DNA of 44,995 nucleotides from Candidatus Yanofskybacteria bacterium RIFCSPLOWO2_01_FULL_42_49 (GTDB lineage Bacteria > Patescibacteriota > Minisyncoccia > 2-02-FULL-40-12 > GWA2-44-9): positions 1 to 44,995 of the forward strand of contig MGKI01000011.1 of the NCBI GenBank assembly GCA_001795615.1, written 5' to 3'. Below, in pieces: positions 17,412 through 24,916 of this stretch (its first letter is position 1; every line of letters starts with the position of its first letter). The notes below the pieces were generated by a model that saw only the letters and a program-made list of their open reading frames with translations, had not been told where the DNA came from and did not search any database. A program made the position numbers and the translations under genes.

Positions 17412-18161
17412 TTATATTTGTCTTGCCATTTGATTCAACTGCTCTGTTGTATATTTTACCAAACTTATATTCCTCTCATAGTCCATTCTTGTCGGCCCCA
17501 CCAAGGTAAGCAGGCCTTCTAGTCCTTCGGGCAGATCATATCTTGCGGTCATAATGGTCTCATCTCTTATGCCCGGCAAGGAATTCTCTCGACCTATAAA
17601 GACATTAAATCCAGGCGCGCTTTCTTCTTTAAAATCCTTAAAAAACCCTGTCTCTATTTTTTCAAACATCTGGTCAAATTCGTCAAAAAAACTAGTCAAA
17701 CGAAATATTCTATCAAACTCGCGAAATTCAGGCATTTCGAACAGAGATGCCAGCCCAACTTTATAAAAATTGTCATCATCCAAAACTTTAGTGATAACCA
17801 GATTTTCGGAAAGTTCGGAAAGAATTCTAGCAATACCTTGATTCAGACGATATGGATCACTTGAAGAATTTACGGCTGTTTTTATTTTTCTTTTTTCATT
17901 AATCGTTGGTTCAGAATCATTCTCGAGCAGATTATTCACAAAGTGCCTATATGCCTTGTCTGTCGGCACCCTACCTCCTGAAGTATGAAGGTGACTCAAA
18001 TACCCGGCTTGTTCCAACGCACACATCTCGCCTCTTAAACTGGCTGGGCTTAAATCAAAACCACCCTTTTTGGCAATAAAGGCGGAGCCAACCGGTTTTG
18101 CGGTTTTGACATATTCTTTAATTATAAAATTTAATAATTTTCCCTGTCTGCCAGTGATCAT
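17412..18161 (-). CDS. hrcA: Heat-inducible transcription repressor HrcA, short form
   Basis: 249 residues against about 340 in Bacillus. The N-terminal winged helix (KLLNFIIKEYVKTAKPVGS, SPASLRGEMCALEQAGYLSHLHTSGGRVPTDKAYR) is very well conserved; the GAF-like and dimerisation part is reduced. The C-terminus retains GLLTLVGPTRMDYERNISLV. It represses chaperone genes through CIRCE operators and is itself held active by GroEL in other bacteria. It is the first gene of the operon and is autoregulated here, because a CIRCE-like sequence overlaps its own promoter. Transcription should start at the ATG itself. Confidence 0.94.
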   Translation of the reverse strand: MITGRQGKLLNFIIKEYVKTAKPVGSAFIAKKGGFDLSPASLRGEMCALEQAGYLSHLHTSGGRVPTDKAYRHFVNNLLENDSEPTINEKRKIKTAVNSSSDPYRLNQGIARILSELSENLVITKVLDDDNFYKVGLASLFEMPEFREFDRIFRLTSFFDEFDQMFEKIETGFFKDFKEESAPGFNVFIGRENSLPGIRDETIMTARYDLPEGLEGLLTLVGPTRMDYERNISLVKYTTEQLNQMARQI

Positions 18162-18167
18162 TTTGAT

Positions 18168-18196
18168 ATCTTATCAAACTGGCACTCTCATGTCAA
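18168..18196 (-). promoter_or_regulatory. hrcA operon promoter, leaderless
   Basis: TTGACA (18196-18191), a 17-base spacer and TAAGAT (18173-18168). Six bases separate the -10 box from ATG 18161. Confidence 0.8.
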
Positions 18197-18205
18197 CACT
18201 GCCAA
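18179..18205. promoter_or_regulatory. CIRCE-like HrcA operator
   Basis: CTGGCACTC, nine bases, CACTGCCAA; the consensus is TTAGCACTC-N9-GAGTGCTAA, so 7/9 and 6/9 positions agree. It covers the -35 box and half of the spacer of the hrcA promoter, where a bound repressor would block RNA polymerase. Confidence 0.75.
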
Positions 18206-18248
18206 TTATCCACGAATTAAAAACCTTAAACTAGCCCAAAAAAATCAT

Positions 18249-18277
18249 CTACTATGATACGATGGTGTATCATAGTA
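18249..18277. promoter_or_regulatory. Palindromic operator, copy 1 (3' side of TrpR-like gene)
   Basis: ACTATGATAC, six bases GATGGT, GTATCATAGT. The 29 bases are the exact reverse complement of the copy at 18762-18790. Confidence 0.75.
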
Positions 18278-18298
18278 TTTAACAAGATAGTGGCTCTA

Positions 18299-18751
18299 TC
18301 ACTTGCCTTTATTGCCACTTTTTTGCTTTAACTCATCAAATAAATTAAAGAGGAAAAAATGAAGAGGATAACGCTTCTTTAGACCTTGAAAAGAAAAGGG
18401 GTCGAGATACGCTCTGTCCCTTTTTTCTTGCCTTGCTTCCAAAACTCTTTCCAATTTCTTTACAACCTTTTCATAACCGTGAACATCATCTTCAAGCCAT
18501 CTATGAACACGCATTATTGTATCTCCGCCAACCCTCATCTCTCTTATAATTTGTCCGTAGGATTCCTCATTTAGCAACCTCTTCGCAATTATTATTCTTC
18601 TGCCGACCATTATCCTTTCGCCTTCAGTTAAAAGATCGCGCAAAAAATTTTTAACCTCTTCACGAGATCCTAACGATTCAACGGCAGTATATAAAGCATC
18701 GAGATATTCTATTTTTTCTTCCTTTTTTATTTTTCTTGATCGTATTTTCAT
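18299..18751 (-). CDS. TrpR/YerC-family DNA-binding regulator
   Basis: 150 residues. The middle part (about 35-95) has the TrpR fold pattern: FLRDLLTEGERIMVGRRIII, then the helix-turn-helix ESYGQIIREMRVGGDTIMRVHRWL. This matches the YerC/YecD branch, which is not known to bind tryptophan. An additional basic and aromatic C-terminal part (about 105-150) is of unknown role. Two identical palindromes in opposite orientation flank the gene, one over its probable promoter, so self-regulation is likely. What else it controls is not shown; no tryptophan genes are present. Confidence 0.82.
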   Translation of the reverse strand: MKIRSRKIKKEEKIEYLDALYTAVESLGSREEVKNFLRDLLTEGERIMVGRRIIIAKRLLNEESYGQIIREMRVGGDTIMRVHRWLEDDVHGYEKVVKKLERVLEARQEKRDRAYLDPFSFQGLKKRYPLHFFLFNLFDELKQKSGNKGK

Positions 18752-18760
18752 GATTTAATT

Positions 18761-18790
18761 CTACTATGATACACCATCGTATCATAGTAG
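18761..18790. promoter_or_regulatory. Palindromic operator, copy 2 (promoter side of TrpR-like gene)
   Basis: Perfect 12-bp arms (CTACTATGATAC and GTATCATAGTAG) around ACCATC. On the minus strand TTTACA and TACGAT (16-base spacer) form a plausible promoter whose -10 box lies in this palindrome, 10-20 bases before the regulator's start. Confidence 0.75.
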
Positions 18791-18840
18791 TTAGAGGTGT
18801 AAAGAGTTGGAGATAATAATAGTAATCTTACTTAAAGAAC

Positions 18841-18864
18841 AAAAAGCGAGCTATTGTTGCTCGC
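18841..18864 (-). terminator. Terminator of the coiled-coil gene
   Basis: GCGAGC, seven bases, GCTCGC and then TTTTT on the minus strand. The stop codon of the gene lies in the loop and stem. Confidence 0.8.
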
Positions 18865-19237
18865 CGCTACACACTTTATACAGAAAAGAAGCCCAGACCC
18901 AATTGTCTTGAAGTGCTTCTTTTTGTGTTTGTCGAGATTGAATTTCGTCGTCAAGCCCTTTAATTTGGGACTCCAGCAAAACTAGATCTGCTTTTGGCTC
19001 TTTGTCGTCTCTCAAATTATCTTTAAGATATACGATCTTTCTTCGAAGATCCTCGATTTCTTCCTCTATTTTTCGTTCATCGGCCTCCATTCCTCCGGCA
19101 CATAATTCGCTTCCATATGTATTCCAAGCCGCCATATTGTCACTACGCATACCACTAAGCTTAAATTCTCTTGACCGCTTCTCTTTTTCCAGTTTATCAA
19201 TCATTACAATGATACGAGCCCTTTCAACTTGATTCAT
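18851..19237 (-). CDS. Coiled-coil hypothetical protein
   Basis: 128 residues, strongly helical, with two coiled-coil stretches (about 8-30 and 50-110; KLEKEKRSREFKL, EADERKIEEEIEDLRRKIV). It is soluble and has no recognised domain. It is flanked by near-identical direct repeats (18831-18851 and 19248-19267), has its own promoter-like TTGTAC/TAATCT upstream on the minus strand and its own terminator, so it looks like an inserted single-gene cassette. Confidence 0.65.
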   Translation of the reverse strand: MNQVERARIIVMIDKLEKEKRSREFKLSGMRSDNMAAWNTYGSELCAGGMEADERKIEEEIEDLRRKIVYLKDNLRDDKEPKADLVLLESQIKGLDDEIQSRQTQKEALQDNWVWASFLYKVCSGEQQ

Positions 19238-19303
19238 TGTTTTATCCCTTAAAGAACAGTAGCGAGCAGATTATCATATATAGATAATGAGTACAAGATG
19301 CTG

Positions 19304-19309
19304 TATACT
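19304..19309 (+). promoter_or_regulatory. -10 box before the NRAMP-like gene
   Basis: TATACT nine bases before ATG 19319. It lies inside the reading-frame extension that would start at 19298, so the downstream ATG is preferred. Confidence 0.5.
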
Positions 19310-19318
19310 GGATATAAA

Positions 19319-20578
19319 ATGCCAAACCGTTTCAAAAAACTTTGGAAATCATTGGGACCGGGTTTAATTACCGGGGCTTCGGATAATGAGCCGTCGGCCA
19401 TTGCCACCTACTCTATCGCCGGAGCAAAATTTGGCCTTGGCATGCTTTGGGCATCGTTATTTTCTCTGCCGTTAATGGTAGCGGTACAGGAAATGAGCGC
19501 TCGCATCGGCCGGGTTTCAAATCTTGGGTTAGCCGGCAACATGAAAAAACATTATCCGAAATGGGTGATGATTTTCATCTCCGCTCTGATAGTTGGGGTA
19601 AATACCATCAACATCGGCGCCGACATGGCCGGCATGGCCCAGGCAATGACCCTGATCACTCCTTTTCCGGAAAAATTAACAGCCATTGCAATGACTTTTA
19701 TAGTCTTACTTATTGTTATCGCATTGCCTTATAAAAAGATCTTTACGGTTTTTAAATGGCTGTCTGTTGCTCTTGCAACCTATATTTTAACCGTCTTTAC
19801 TGTGCATCAAAACTGGCCTCAGATTTTATATCACGCAATAATTCCAAGTTTCCAGCTGAACAAGGAATTTTTCGTGGTACTGATAGCTTTTTTGGGGACA
19901 ACGATTTCACCCTACCTTTACTTCTGGCAAGCCAGCCAGGAAATTGAAGAAAAAACGCTTGAACAATGCAAGCCCGGCAGAATTTGCCGTCTGAAACCGG
20001 CCACCGAAGAAGAGCTTAGAGACCTTAGAATCGACACCCGGATAGGGATGAGTTTTTCCAATATAATTACATTCTTTATCGTAGTCTTGGCGGCCTCTAC
20101 TCTTTTCCGAGCGGGTTTCAATGATATTGAAACCCTCCGCGATGCGGCGTTAGTCCTTAAACCTTTAGCCGGAGAATATGCTTATCTTCTGTTTACCGTC
20201 GGCATTATTGGCGCCGGATTCTTGGCTATTCCGGTTTTAGCCGGTTCAGCCGCCTATGTCGTGGCGGAAGTCTTTGGCTGGTCCGAGGGACTAAACAAAA
20301 GTTTTTCTAAAGCTAAAGGTTTTTACGGGATAGTAATCATTTCCACGGTAATCGGCCTTTTGATTCCCCTGCTTGGGTTTCATCCGGTCAAAGCGTTGTT
20401 TTATACCTCTCTTTTCTATGGAATTATCTCGCCATTTTTGATACTAATGGTATTGCACATGGCCAACAATAAAAACATCATGGGCGCACACACAAACGGA
20501 CCGTGGCTTAATTTCTTCGGCCATGTCGCTTTTTGGATTATGACGGCTTCTGCAATACTTATATTTTTCATCCTATGA
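19319..20578 (+). CDS. NRAMP-family divalent metal transporter-like protein
   Basis: 419 residues from ATG 19319 (MPNRFKKLWKSLGPGLITGASDNEPSAIATYS) with about eleven membrane helices. The first helix has D-N-E-P-S where classical Nramp proteins have D-P-G-N. The sixth-helix region reads GTTISPYLYFWQ, without the Met that classical members use to bind transition metals. It therefore belongs to the wider NRAMP superfamily, and the substrate (Mn/Fe or Mg) is open. A charged insertion (about residues 215-240, CKPGRICRLKP) is cytoplasmic. Its TGA overlaps the cysS ATG (ATGA), so the two genes are translationally coupled. Confidence 0.85.
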   Translation: MPNRFKKLWKSLGPGLITGASDNEPSAIATYSIAGAKFGLGMLWASLFSLPLMVAVQEMSARIGRVSNLGLAGNMKKHYPKWVMIFISALIVGVNTINIGADMAGMAQAMTLITPFPEKLTAIAMTFIVLLIVIALPYKKIFTVFKWLSVALATYILTVFTVHQNWPQILYHAIIPSFQLNKEFFVVLIAFLGTTISPYLYFWQASQEIEEKTLEQCKPGRICRLKPATEEELRDLRIDTRIGMSFSNIITFFIVVLAASTLFRAGFNDIETLRDAALVLKPLAGEYAYLLFTVGIIGAGFLAIPVLAGSAAYVVAEVFGWSEGLNKSFSKAKGFYGIVIISTVIGLLIPLLGFHPVKALFYTSLFYGIISPFLILMVLHMANNKNIMGAHTNGPWLNFFGHVAFWIMTASAILIFFIL

Positions 20579-22005
20579 TAAAGCTAACCAACACACTTAC
20601 TAGTAAAAAAGAATCATTCGAACCGATAAACGGTAAAAAAGTTAACATGTTCGTCTGCGGACCGACGGTTTATGATTATATCCACATCGGTAATGCCAGA
20701 ACTTTTGTTTTTTTCGATGTAGTCGCCAAATATCTGCGCCACCGCGGATATGATGTGAATTATATTCAGAATATTACCGATATAGACAACAAAATTATTG
20801 ATCGGGCGCAAAAAGAAGGCGTTGACCCCCTAGAATACGCTAAAAAATACAGCGACATTTTCAAAGAAGACATGAAGACGCTTGGTGTTACATCTCCGGA
20901 ATACAAAAATGCCACAGATCATATTCCTGAAGTAATAAAGCAGGTCCAAACACTGTTGGATAAAAATAACGCCTATATAATTGAGGGTGATGGTATATAT
21001 TTTGATTTATCTACTTTTCCTGACTACGGCAAATTATCGGGCAGAACAGCAGGCATGGCCGACGATGCGGTTTCGCGCATAGACGACAGCGATAAAAAAC
21101 GCAACCGCGGCGACTTTGCGATTTGGAAATTCTCTCAAGAAGGCGATCCGAGTTGGAATTTTGAAACGGGGAAATATTTGGGAATAAATAACAGCCGTCC
21201 CGCCTTCGCTAAAGCTACGGCGGGCAGGCCGGGCTGGCATATTGAAGACACCGCTATCACTGAAAAATACTTCGGTCCGCAATATGATCTCCACGGCGGA
21301 GGACAGGATTTGATATTCCCCCACCACGAAGCTGAAATCGCCCAACAGGAATCGGCTTCGGGCCTGGCACCATTTGTTAAATACTGGCTGCATGTCGCGT
21401 TTTTGATAAACAAAGACGAGAAAATGTCAAAGTCTAAAGGCAACTTCAAAACCGTCCACGAATTACTGGAAAAATATCCCAAAGAAGTCTTGAGGTTTTA
21501 TCTTTTAAGCGGACACTACCGCTCACCTCTTGAATTTAGCGACAAAACACTTCGGCAATCAGAAGCGGGAGTAAGCCGCATATATGAGTTCGTGCAAAAA
21601 TTAAATTTGACCGGTGAAAACGGCGCAGACAATGCTGAAAAACAAATAGAGAAAGGTCGGCAGACATTTCTGGAGGCAATGGATGATAATTTCAATTTTC
21701 CCAAAGCCCTTGCGGCGATATTTGACTTGATAAGAGACACTAACAACGCTCTCGTTAACAATTCTTTAAATAAAACCAGCATAGAAAAGATGCGTGATTT
21801 CCTTAAAGAAACGGACTCTGTTCTGGGAATAATTCCGACAAAAAAAGAAAAAATTCCGGACGAAATTCTGGAATTAGTTGAAAAAAGAGAAAATTACCGA
21901 AAAAGTCAAAAATGGGAAGAAGCAGATAAAATAAGAGCCCAAATCGAAGAAATGGGCTACAAAGTTGAAGACACTATCTATGGGCCGCTAATGGAAAGAA
22001 CATAG
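20575..22005 (+). CDS. cysS: Cysteinyl-tRNA synthetase
   Basis: 476 residues. I use ATG 20575, which overlaps the upstream stop as ATGA; MIKLTNTLT is a normal beginning for the family. HIGN at 37-40 and KMSKS at 283-287 are the class I signatures; Cys28 (FVCGPTVYD) and the FPHHE motif (249-253) are zinc-site parts. The usual second Cys ligand in GRPGWHIECSAM is Asp225 here (GRPGWHIEDTAI). Directly before it, SRPAFAKATAG (207-217) is encoded by an inserted GC-rich palindrome at 21199-21224. The C-terminal anticodon-binding part is present (KWEEADKIRAQIEEMGYKVEDT). Confidence 0.97.
   Translation: MIKLTNTLTSKKESFEPINGKKVNMFVCGPTVYDYIHIGNARTFVFFDVVAKYLRHRGYDVNYIQNITDIDNKIIDRAQKEGVDPLEYAKKYSDIFKEDMKTLGVTSPEYKNATDHIPEVIKQVQTLLDKNNAYIIEGDGIYFDLSTFPDYGKLSGRTAGMADDAVSRIDDSDKKRNRGDFAIWKFSQEGDPSWNFETGKYLGINNSRPAFAKATAGRPGWHIEDTAITEKYFGPQYDLHGGGQDLIFPHHEAEIAQQESASGLAPFVKYWLHVAFLINKDEKMSKSKGNFKTVHELLEKYPKEVLRFYLLSGHYRSPLEFSDKTLRQSEAGVSRIYEFVQKLNLTGENGADNAEKQIEKGRQTFLEAMDDNFNFPKALAAIFDLIRDTNNALVNNSLNKTSIEKMRDFLKETDSVLGIIPTKKEKIPDEILELVEKRENYRKSQKWEEADKIRAQIEEMGYKVEDTIYGPLMERT
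21199..21224. repeat. In-frame palindromic element in cysS
   Basis: CCCGCC...GGCGGG, translated as PAFAKATAG. It belongs to a class of GC-rich palindromes that recur in reading frames of this kind of genome; it adds about ten residues next to the zinc site. Confidence 0.8.
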
Positions 22006-22034
22006 GTTTTGCGTTTAAAACTATTATTGCTGCT

Positions 22035-22316
22035 TCAGCGTTTCTGTAAAAAAATATAGTAGCAAAACCCGGAAAGGAAAAAAAATACCAAACCGGCGAT
22101 ACTTAAGTTTCTTACCAGCTCCGAGTCAATGTCAACCGCCACGCGGGCCAGTACTAAACTCAAGATAGAAATGGTCAATAGACCAAAAGCAGTATATTTC
22201 ATGCCTCTCACATCTTGTCTAGCCCCAAGGATAAGGCCGTACAAAAAAAACACGGCTGCAACGAATAATCCCCCCAAAGCAAACGCATCAACAGTGTTGC
22301 TCACATAAAGCCCCAT
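22035..22316 (-). CDS. Small three-helix membrane protein
   Basis: 93 residues with three membrane helices (about 8-30, 40-60, 68-88) and a short basic tail (LQKR). No family is recognised. It is convergent with cysS (29-base gap) and divergent from dnaB. TATGAT about 18 bases before ATG could be its -10 box. Confidence 0.65.
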   Translation of the reverse strand: MGLYVSNTVDAFALGGLFVAAVFFLYGLILGARQDVRGMKYTAFGLLTISILSLVLARVAVDIDSELVRNLSIAGLVFFFLSGFCYYIFLQKR

Positions 22317-22436
22317 TAAGAGCTAGCGGATATTATCATAGCGCTTTTTTAAATTTAGTCCAACTCCCCGCTTTCCCACAACTAATCCACTCTGGGTATT
22401 GATAATTGATCATTGATAACTGATAATGGTTGAGAT

Positions 22437-23822
22437 ATGTCAGAATTTTCTTCCAAACCCTTCGACGCTGCTCAGGGCAAGCTCCCTCCGCAGAACATCG
22501 AAGCTGAGAGATCGCTTCTCGGTTCTCTTGTCATCGATCGGGAAGCAATAAACAAGGTCGCTGATTTTTTGCGGCCCGAGGATTTTTACAACAGAAGCCA
22601 TCAGAACATTTACAGGGCTATTTTTTCTTTATTTGAAAAAAGAGAACCGATAGACCTTTTGAGCATCTCTAACAAGCTCGGCGAGATGAAAATGATAGAT
22701 GAAGTCGGCGGCATCAGCTATATTTCTTCCCTGGCCACATCAGTGCCGACATCTGCTCATATCAACTCGTACGCCAAGATAGTTCAGAAAAAAAAGATGC
22801 TTCGCGACCTGATAGACACGGCTCATCATATTATCGGACTGGGCTACCAGGAAGACGACGATGTGGAAAATTTACTGGACGAAGCGGAAAAAAGATTATT
22901 TGCCGTTTCCAACAGATCGCTTACAAAAAATTTCGTACCCCTGGACAGAATCGCTCTGGATGAAGCCATCGATAGGATAACCAACCAGCACGACGAGATA
23001 CGCGGCTGCAAGACAAATTTTCCTGAACTTGACGATACGCTGGGCGGATTCCAAAAATCAGATTTGATAATACTTGCCGCAAGACCCTCCGTGGGTAAGA
23101 CCGCGCTTACTTTGAACATTGCCCTCAATGTGGCAAAACAAAACATCCCGGTCGGCATATTTAGCATGGAAATGTCTTTGGATCAGATAATAGACAGATT
23201 TTTAGCATTAGAATCGGGGGTAAGTTTGCACCACCTTAGAACCGGAAAACTTGGCGATGGCCTTCAGGATGTCGCCGGCGCTTGCGAATCCCTGCGTTCC
23301 TTGCCAATATATGTTGACGACACGCCGTCTCCCAACATTCTTCAGATGAGGGCAATGGCTCGGCGGTTACAAGCAGACAAGGGGCTGGGATTGCTTATCG
23401 TTGACTATCTTCAGTTGATGGCTTCGAGAAGAAACTATGACAGCCCGGTTCAGCAAGTAACCGAGATATCCCGAGGACTGAAGGGGTTAGCTAAAGAGTT
23501 AAATATACCGATATTAGCAGTTTCGCAGCTATCTCGTGCGGTAGAACAAAGAGAAGGCCACAAACCGCGATTGTCTGATTTAAGAGACTCCGGCTCAATC
23601 GAACAAGATGCTGATTTGGTAATGTTTATCCACAGAGACGATAAAACTAACTTTGAAAAAGCCAAGAGAGAAAATAAGCTGAATCAGGCACAAGTAATAA
23701 TTGCCAAACACCGAAACGGACCGACCGGTCAAATTGACTTCTATGTTGACCCCGCAAGTTTAAGGTTTAAGACAAGCGATAGATTCCATACGGATGAATA
23801 CCTTATGGGCGAAGTTATATAA
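22437..23822 (+). CDS. dnaB: Replicative DNA helicase DnaB
   Basis: 461 residues. N-terminal primase-interacting domain (PPQNIEAERSLLGSLVIDREA, about 16-120), a linker, and a RecA-like motor with Walker A ARPSVGKTAL, FSMEMS, Walker B LLIVDYLQLM and QLSRAVEQRE/SDLRDSGSIEQDAD. Residues 8-14 (PFDAAQG) come from an inserted palindrome at 22458-22477, just before the conserved start, where extra residues should be harmless. A small palindrome AGTTATATAACT spans the stop codon. The leader is built of TTGATAAT-type words, with no clear Shine-Dalgarno sequence. Confidence 0.98.
   Translation: MSEFSSKPFDAAQGKLPPQNIEAERSLLGSLVIDREAINKVADFLRPEDFYNRSHQNIYRAIFSLFEKREPIDLLSISNKLGEMKMIDEVGGISYISSLATSVPTSAHINSYAKIVQKKKMLRDLIDTAHHIIGLGYQEDDDVENLLDEAEKRLFAVSNRSLTKNFVPLDRIALDEAIDRITNQHDEIRGCKTNFPELDDTLGGFQKSDLIILAARPSVGKTALTLNIALNVAKQNIPVGIFSMEMSLDQIIDRFLALESGVSLHHLRTGKLGDGLQDVAGACESLRSLPIYVDDTPSPNILQMRAMARRLQADKGLGLLIVDYLQLMASRRNYDSPVQQVTEISRGLKGLAKELNIPILAVSQLSRAVEQREGHKPRLSDLRDSGSIEQDADLVMFIHRDDKTNFEKAKRENKLNQAQVIIAKHRNGPTGQIDFYVDPASLRFKTSDRFHTDEYLMGEVI
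22458..22477. repeat. In-frame palindromic element in dnaB
   Basis: CCCTTCGAC...CTCAGGG, the same core as the hairpin at the rplU 3' end (25681-25699). It is translated PFDAAQG. Confidence 0.75.
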
Positions 23823-23829
23823 CTATCCT

Positions 23830-23945
23830 AATTATTATAATCAATGACCAATAACCAACGTCCAATACTCAATAAAACTTAAAAATGTCTAAAACATTTG
23901 GAGATTGGTTGTTTATTGGTTATTGAATATTGGTTATTTCTTTTT
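23830..23945. repeat. Inverted-word repeat between dnaB and recR
   Basis: AATGACCAATAACCAACGTCC on the left faces GGTTGTTTATTGGTTATTG on the right. The same ATTGGTCATTGG vocabulary lies before mraZ's stop (34860-34892). Confidence 0.65.
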
Positions 23946-23951
23946 ATTACA

Positions 23952-24560
23952 ATGAATCTTAAGTTCCAACAACTTGTCAAACTATTTCAGCGGCTCCCGG
24001 GTGTCGGTCCTCGCCAAGCGGCACGATTTGTCATTGCGCTATTGGATCAACCGGAAGAGAATTTGGTTGAGCTGGGAACCGCCATTAACAGACTGAAAAA
24101 AGAGATAAGTTTCTGTGGTGAGTGCTTTAATATCTCGGATAATTCTCACTGTCATATTTGTCATGATACCAAAAGAGACAAGGCAAAACTGATGGTGGTT
24201 GAAAAAGTTACAGATCTTGAATCGGTAGAAAAAACCGGGTTGTATAAAGGACTTTATCATGTCCTCGGCGGAGCCATTAACCCTTTGGACAAGATAACTC
24301 CGGCTAATTTAAAAATAAAAGAATTGGAAAAACGATTAGAAAAAATATCCGCAGAACAAGGAGTAGAACTTATAATCGCCACTAACCCCAACACATCCGG
24401 CGAAACAACGGCAATGTATCTTAGAGACTTATTCGCTTCTACCAACTGGCAAAACAGAGGCCTATCAGTCACCCGCCTCGGCCGCGGCCTCTCCTCTGGC
24501 TCCAATTTAGAATATGCGGACGAGATTACTCTTAAGCACGCACTTGAATATAGGAAATAA
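23952..24560 (+). CDS. recR: Recombination protein RecR
   Basis: 202 residues from ATG 23952 (MNLKFQQLVKLFQRLPGVG). A longer frame from 23898 would only translate the repeat DNA in front. The helix-hairpin-helix (RLPGVGPRQAARF), the four-Cys zinc finger (FCGECF...CHICHD), and the Toprim domain (LMVVEKVTDLESVEKTG to TNPNTSGETTAMYL) are all present. It acts with RecO/RecF in loading RecA at gaps. It ends exactly where the convergent gene ends (24560/24561). Confidence 0.97.
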   Translation: MNLKFQQLVKLFQRLPGVGPRQAARFVIALLDQPEENLVELGTAINRLKKEISFCGECFNISDNSHCHICHDTKRDKAKLMVVEKVTDLESVEKTGLYKGLYHVLGGAINPLDKITPANLKIKELEKRLEKISAEQGVELIIATNPNTSGETTAMYLRDLFASTNWQNRGLSVTRLGRGLSSGSNLEYADEITLKHALEYRK

Positions 24561-24911
24561 TTATTCTACGACATCCACAAAAACTCTTTCTCCTCCTGCT
24601 ATTTGGCCCGCCGCATCAGTAAAATGCACCCATACTTCAAATTTACCGATATCTTCATTTTGAGGACTTAACCTTAGTATTCCTTCGCCATCATCGCCGC
24701 CGATTATTTCCCCGAAATAAGCCTCTTTGCCGAAAACATAGCCCGGTGATGACCTATGAACATATATACTTCCCATAACGATTTCTGTTGGAATTCCTTT
24801 AGGATGCTTGGCTACTATTTCTAGTTCTTTAATCTCCCCCGCCCTCATCACTATTGGCGATTTATCAAATACCGCAAAATAAGGCGTGCCGGCTTTTCTT
24901 TCCTCTTCCAT
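24561..24911 (-). CDS. Hypothetical beta-rich protein, probably the 3' part of the preceding membrane protein
   Basis: 116 residues if started at ATG 24911, five bases after the upstream stop; an in-frame TTG at 24953 overlaps that gene. The content is beta-rich (IVMRAGEIKELEIVAKHP, KFEVWVHFTDAAGQIAG), like an extracellular Ig-type domain, but it has no signal peptide. One extra G in the G-run at 24946-24951 would join it to the preceding membrane protein as ...YPWGGDVFYDEEEV..., giving one protein of about 365 residues. It is therefore either a translationally coupled gene or half of a gene broken by a frameshift. Confidence 0.6.
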   Translation of the reverse strand: MEEERKAGTPYFAVFDKSPIVMRAGEIKELEIVAKHPKGIPTEIVMGSIYVHRSSPGYVFGKEAYFGEIIGGDDGEGILRLSPQNEDIGKFEVWVHFTDAAGQIAGGERVFVDVVE

Positions 24912-24916
24912 TCTTT

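Noticed and set aside
23898-23951. N-terminal extension of RecR
   Set aside because: It translates repeat-word DNA; RecR proteins start at MNLKFQQL-like sequence.
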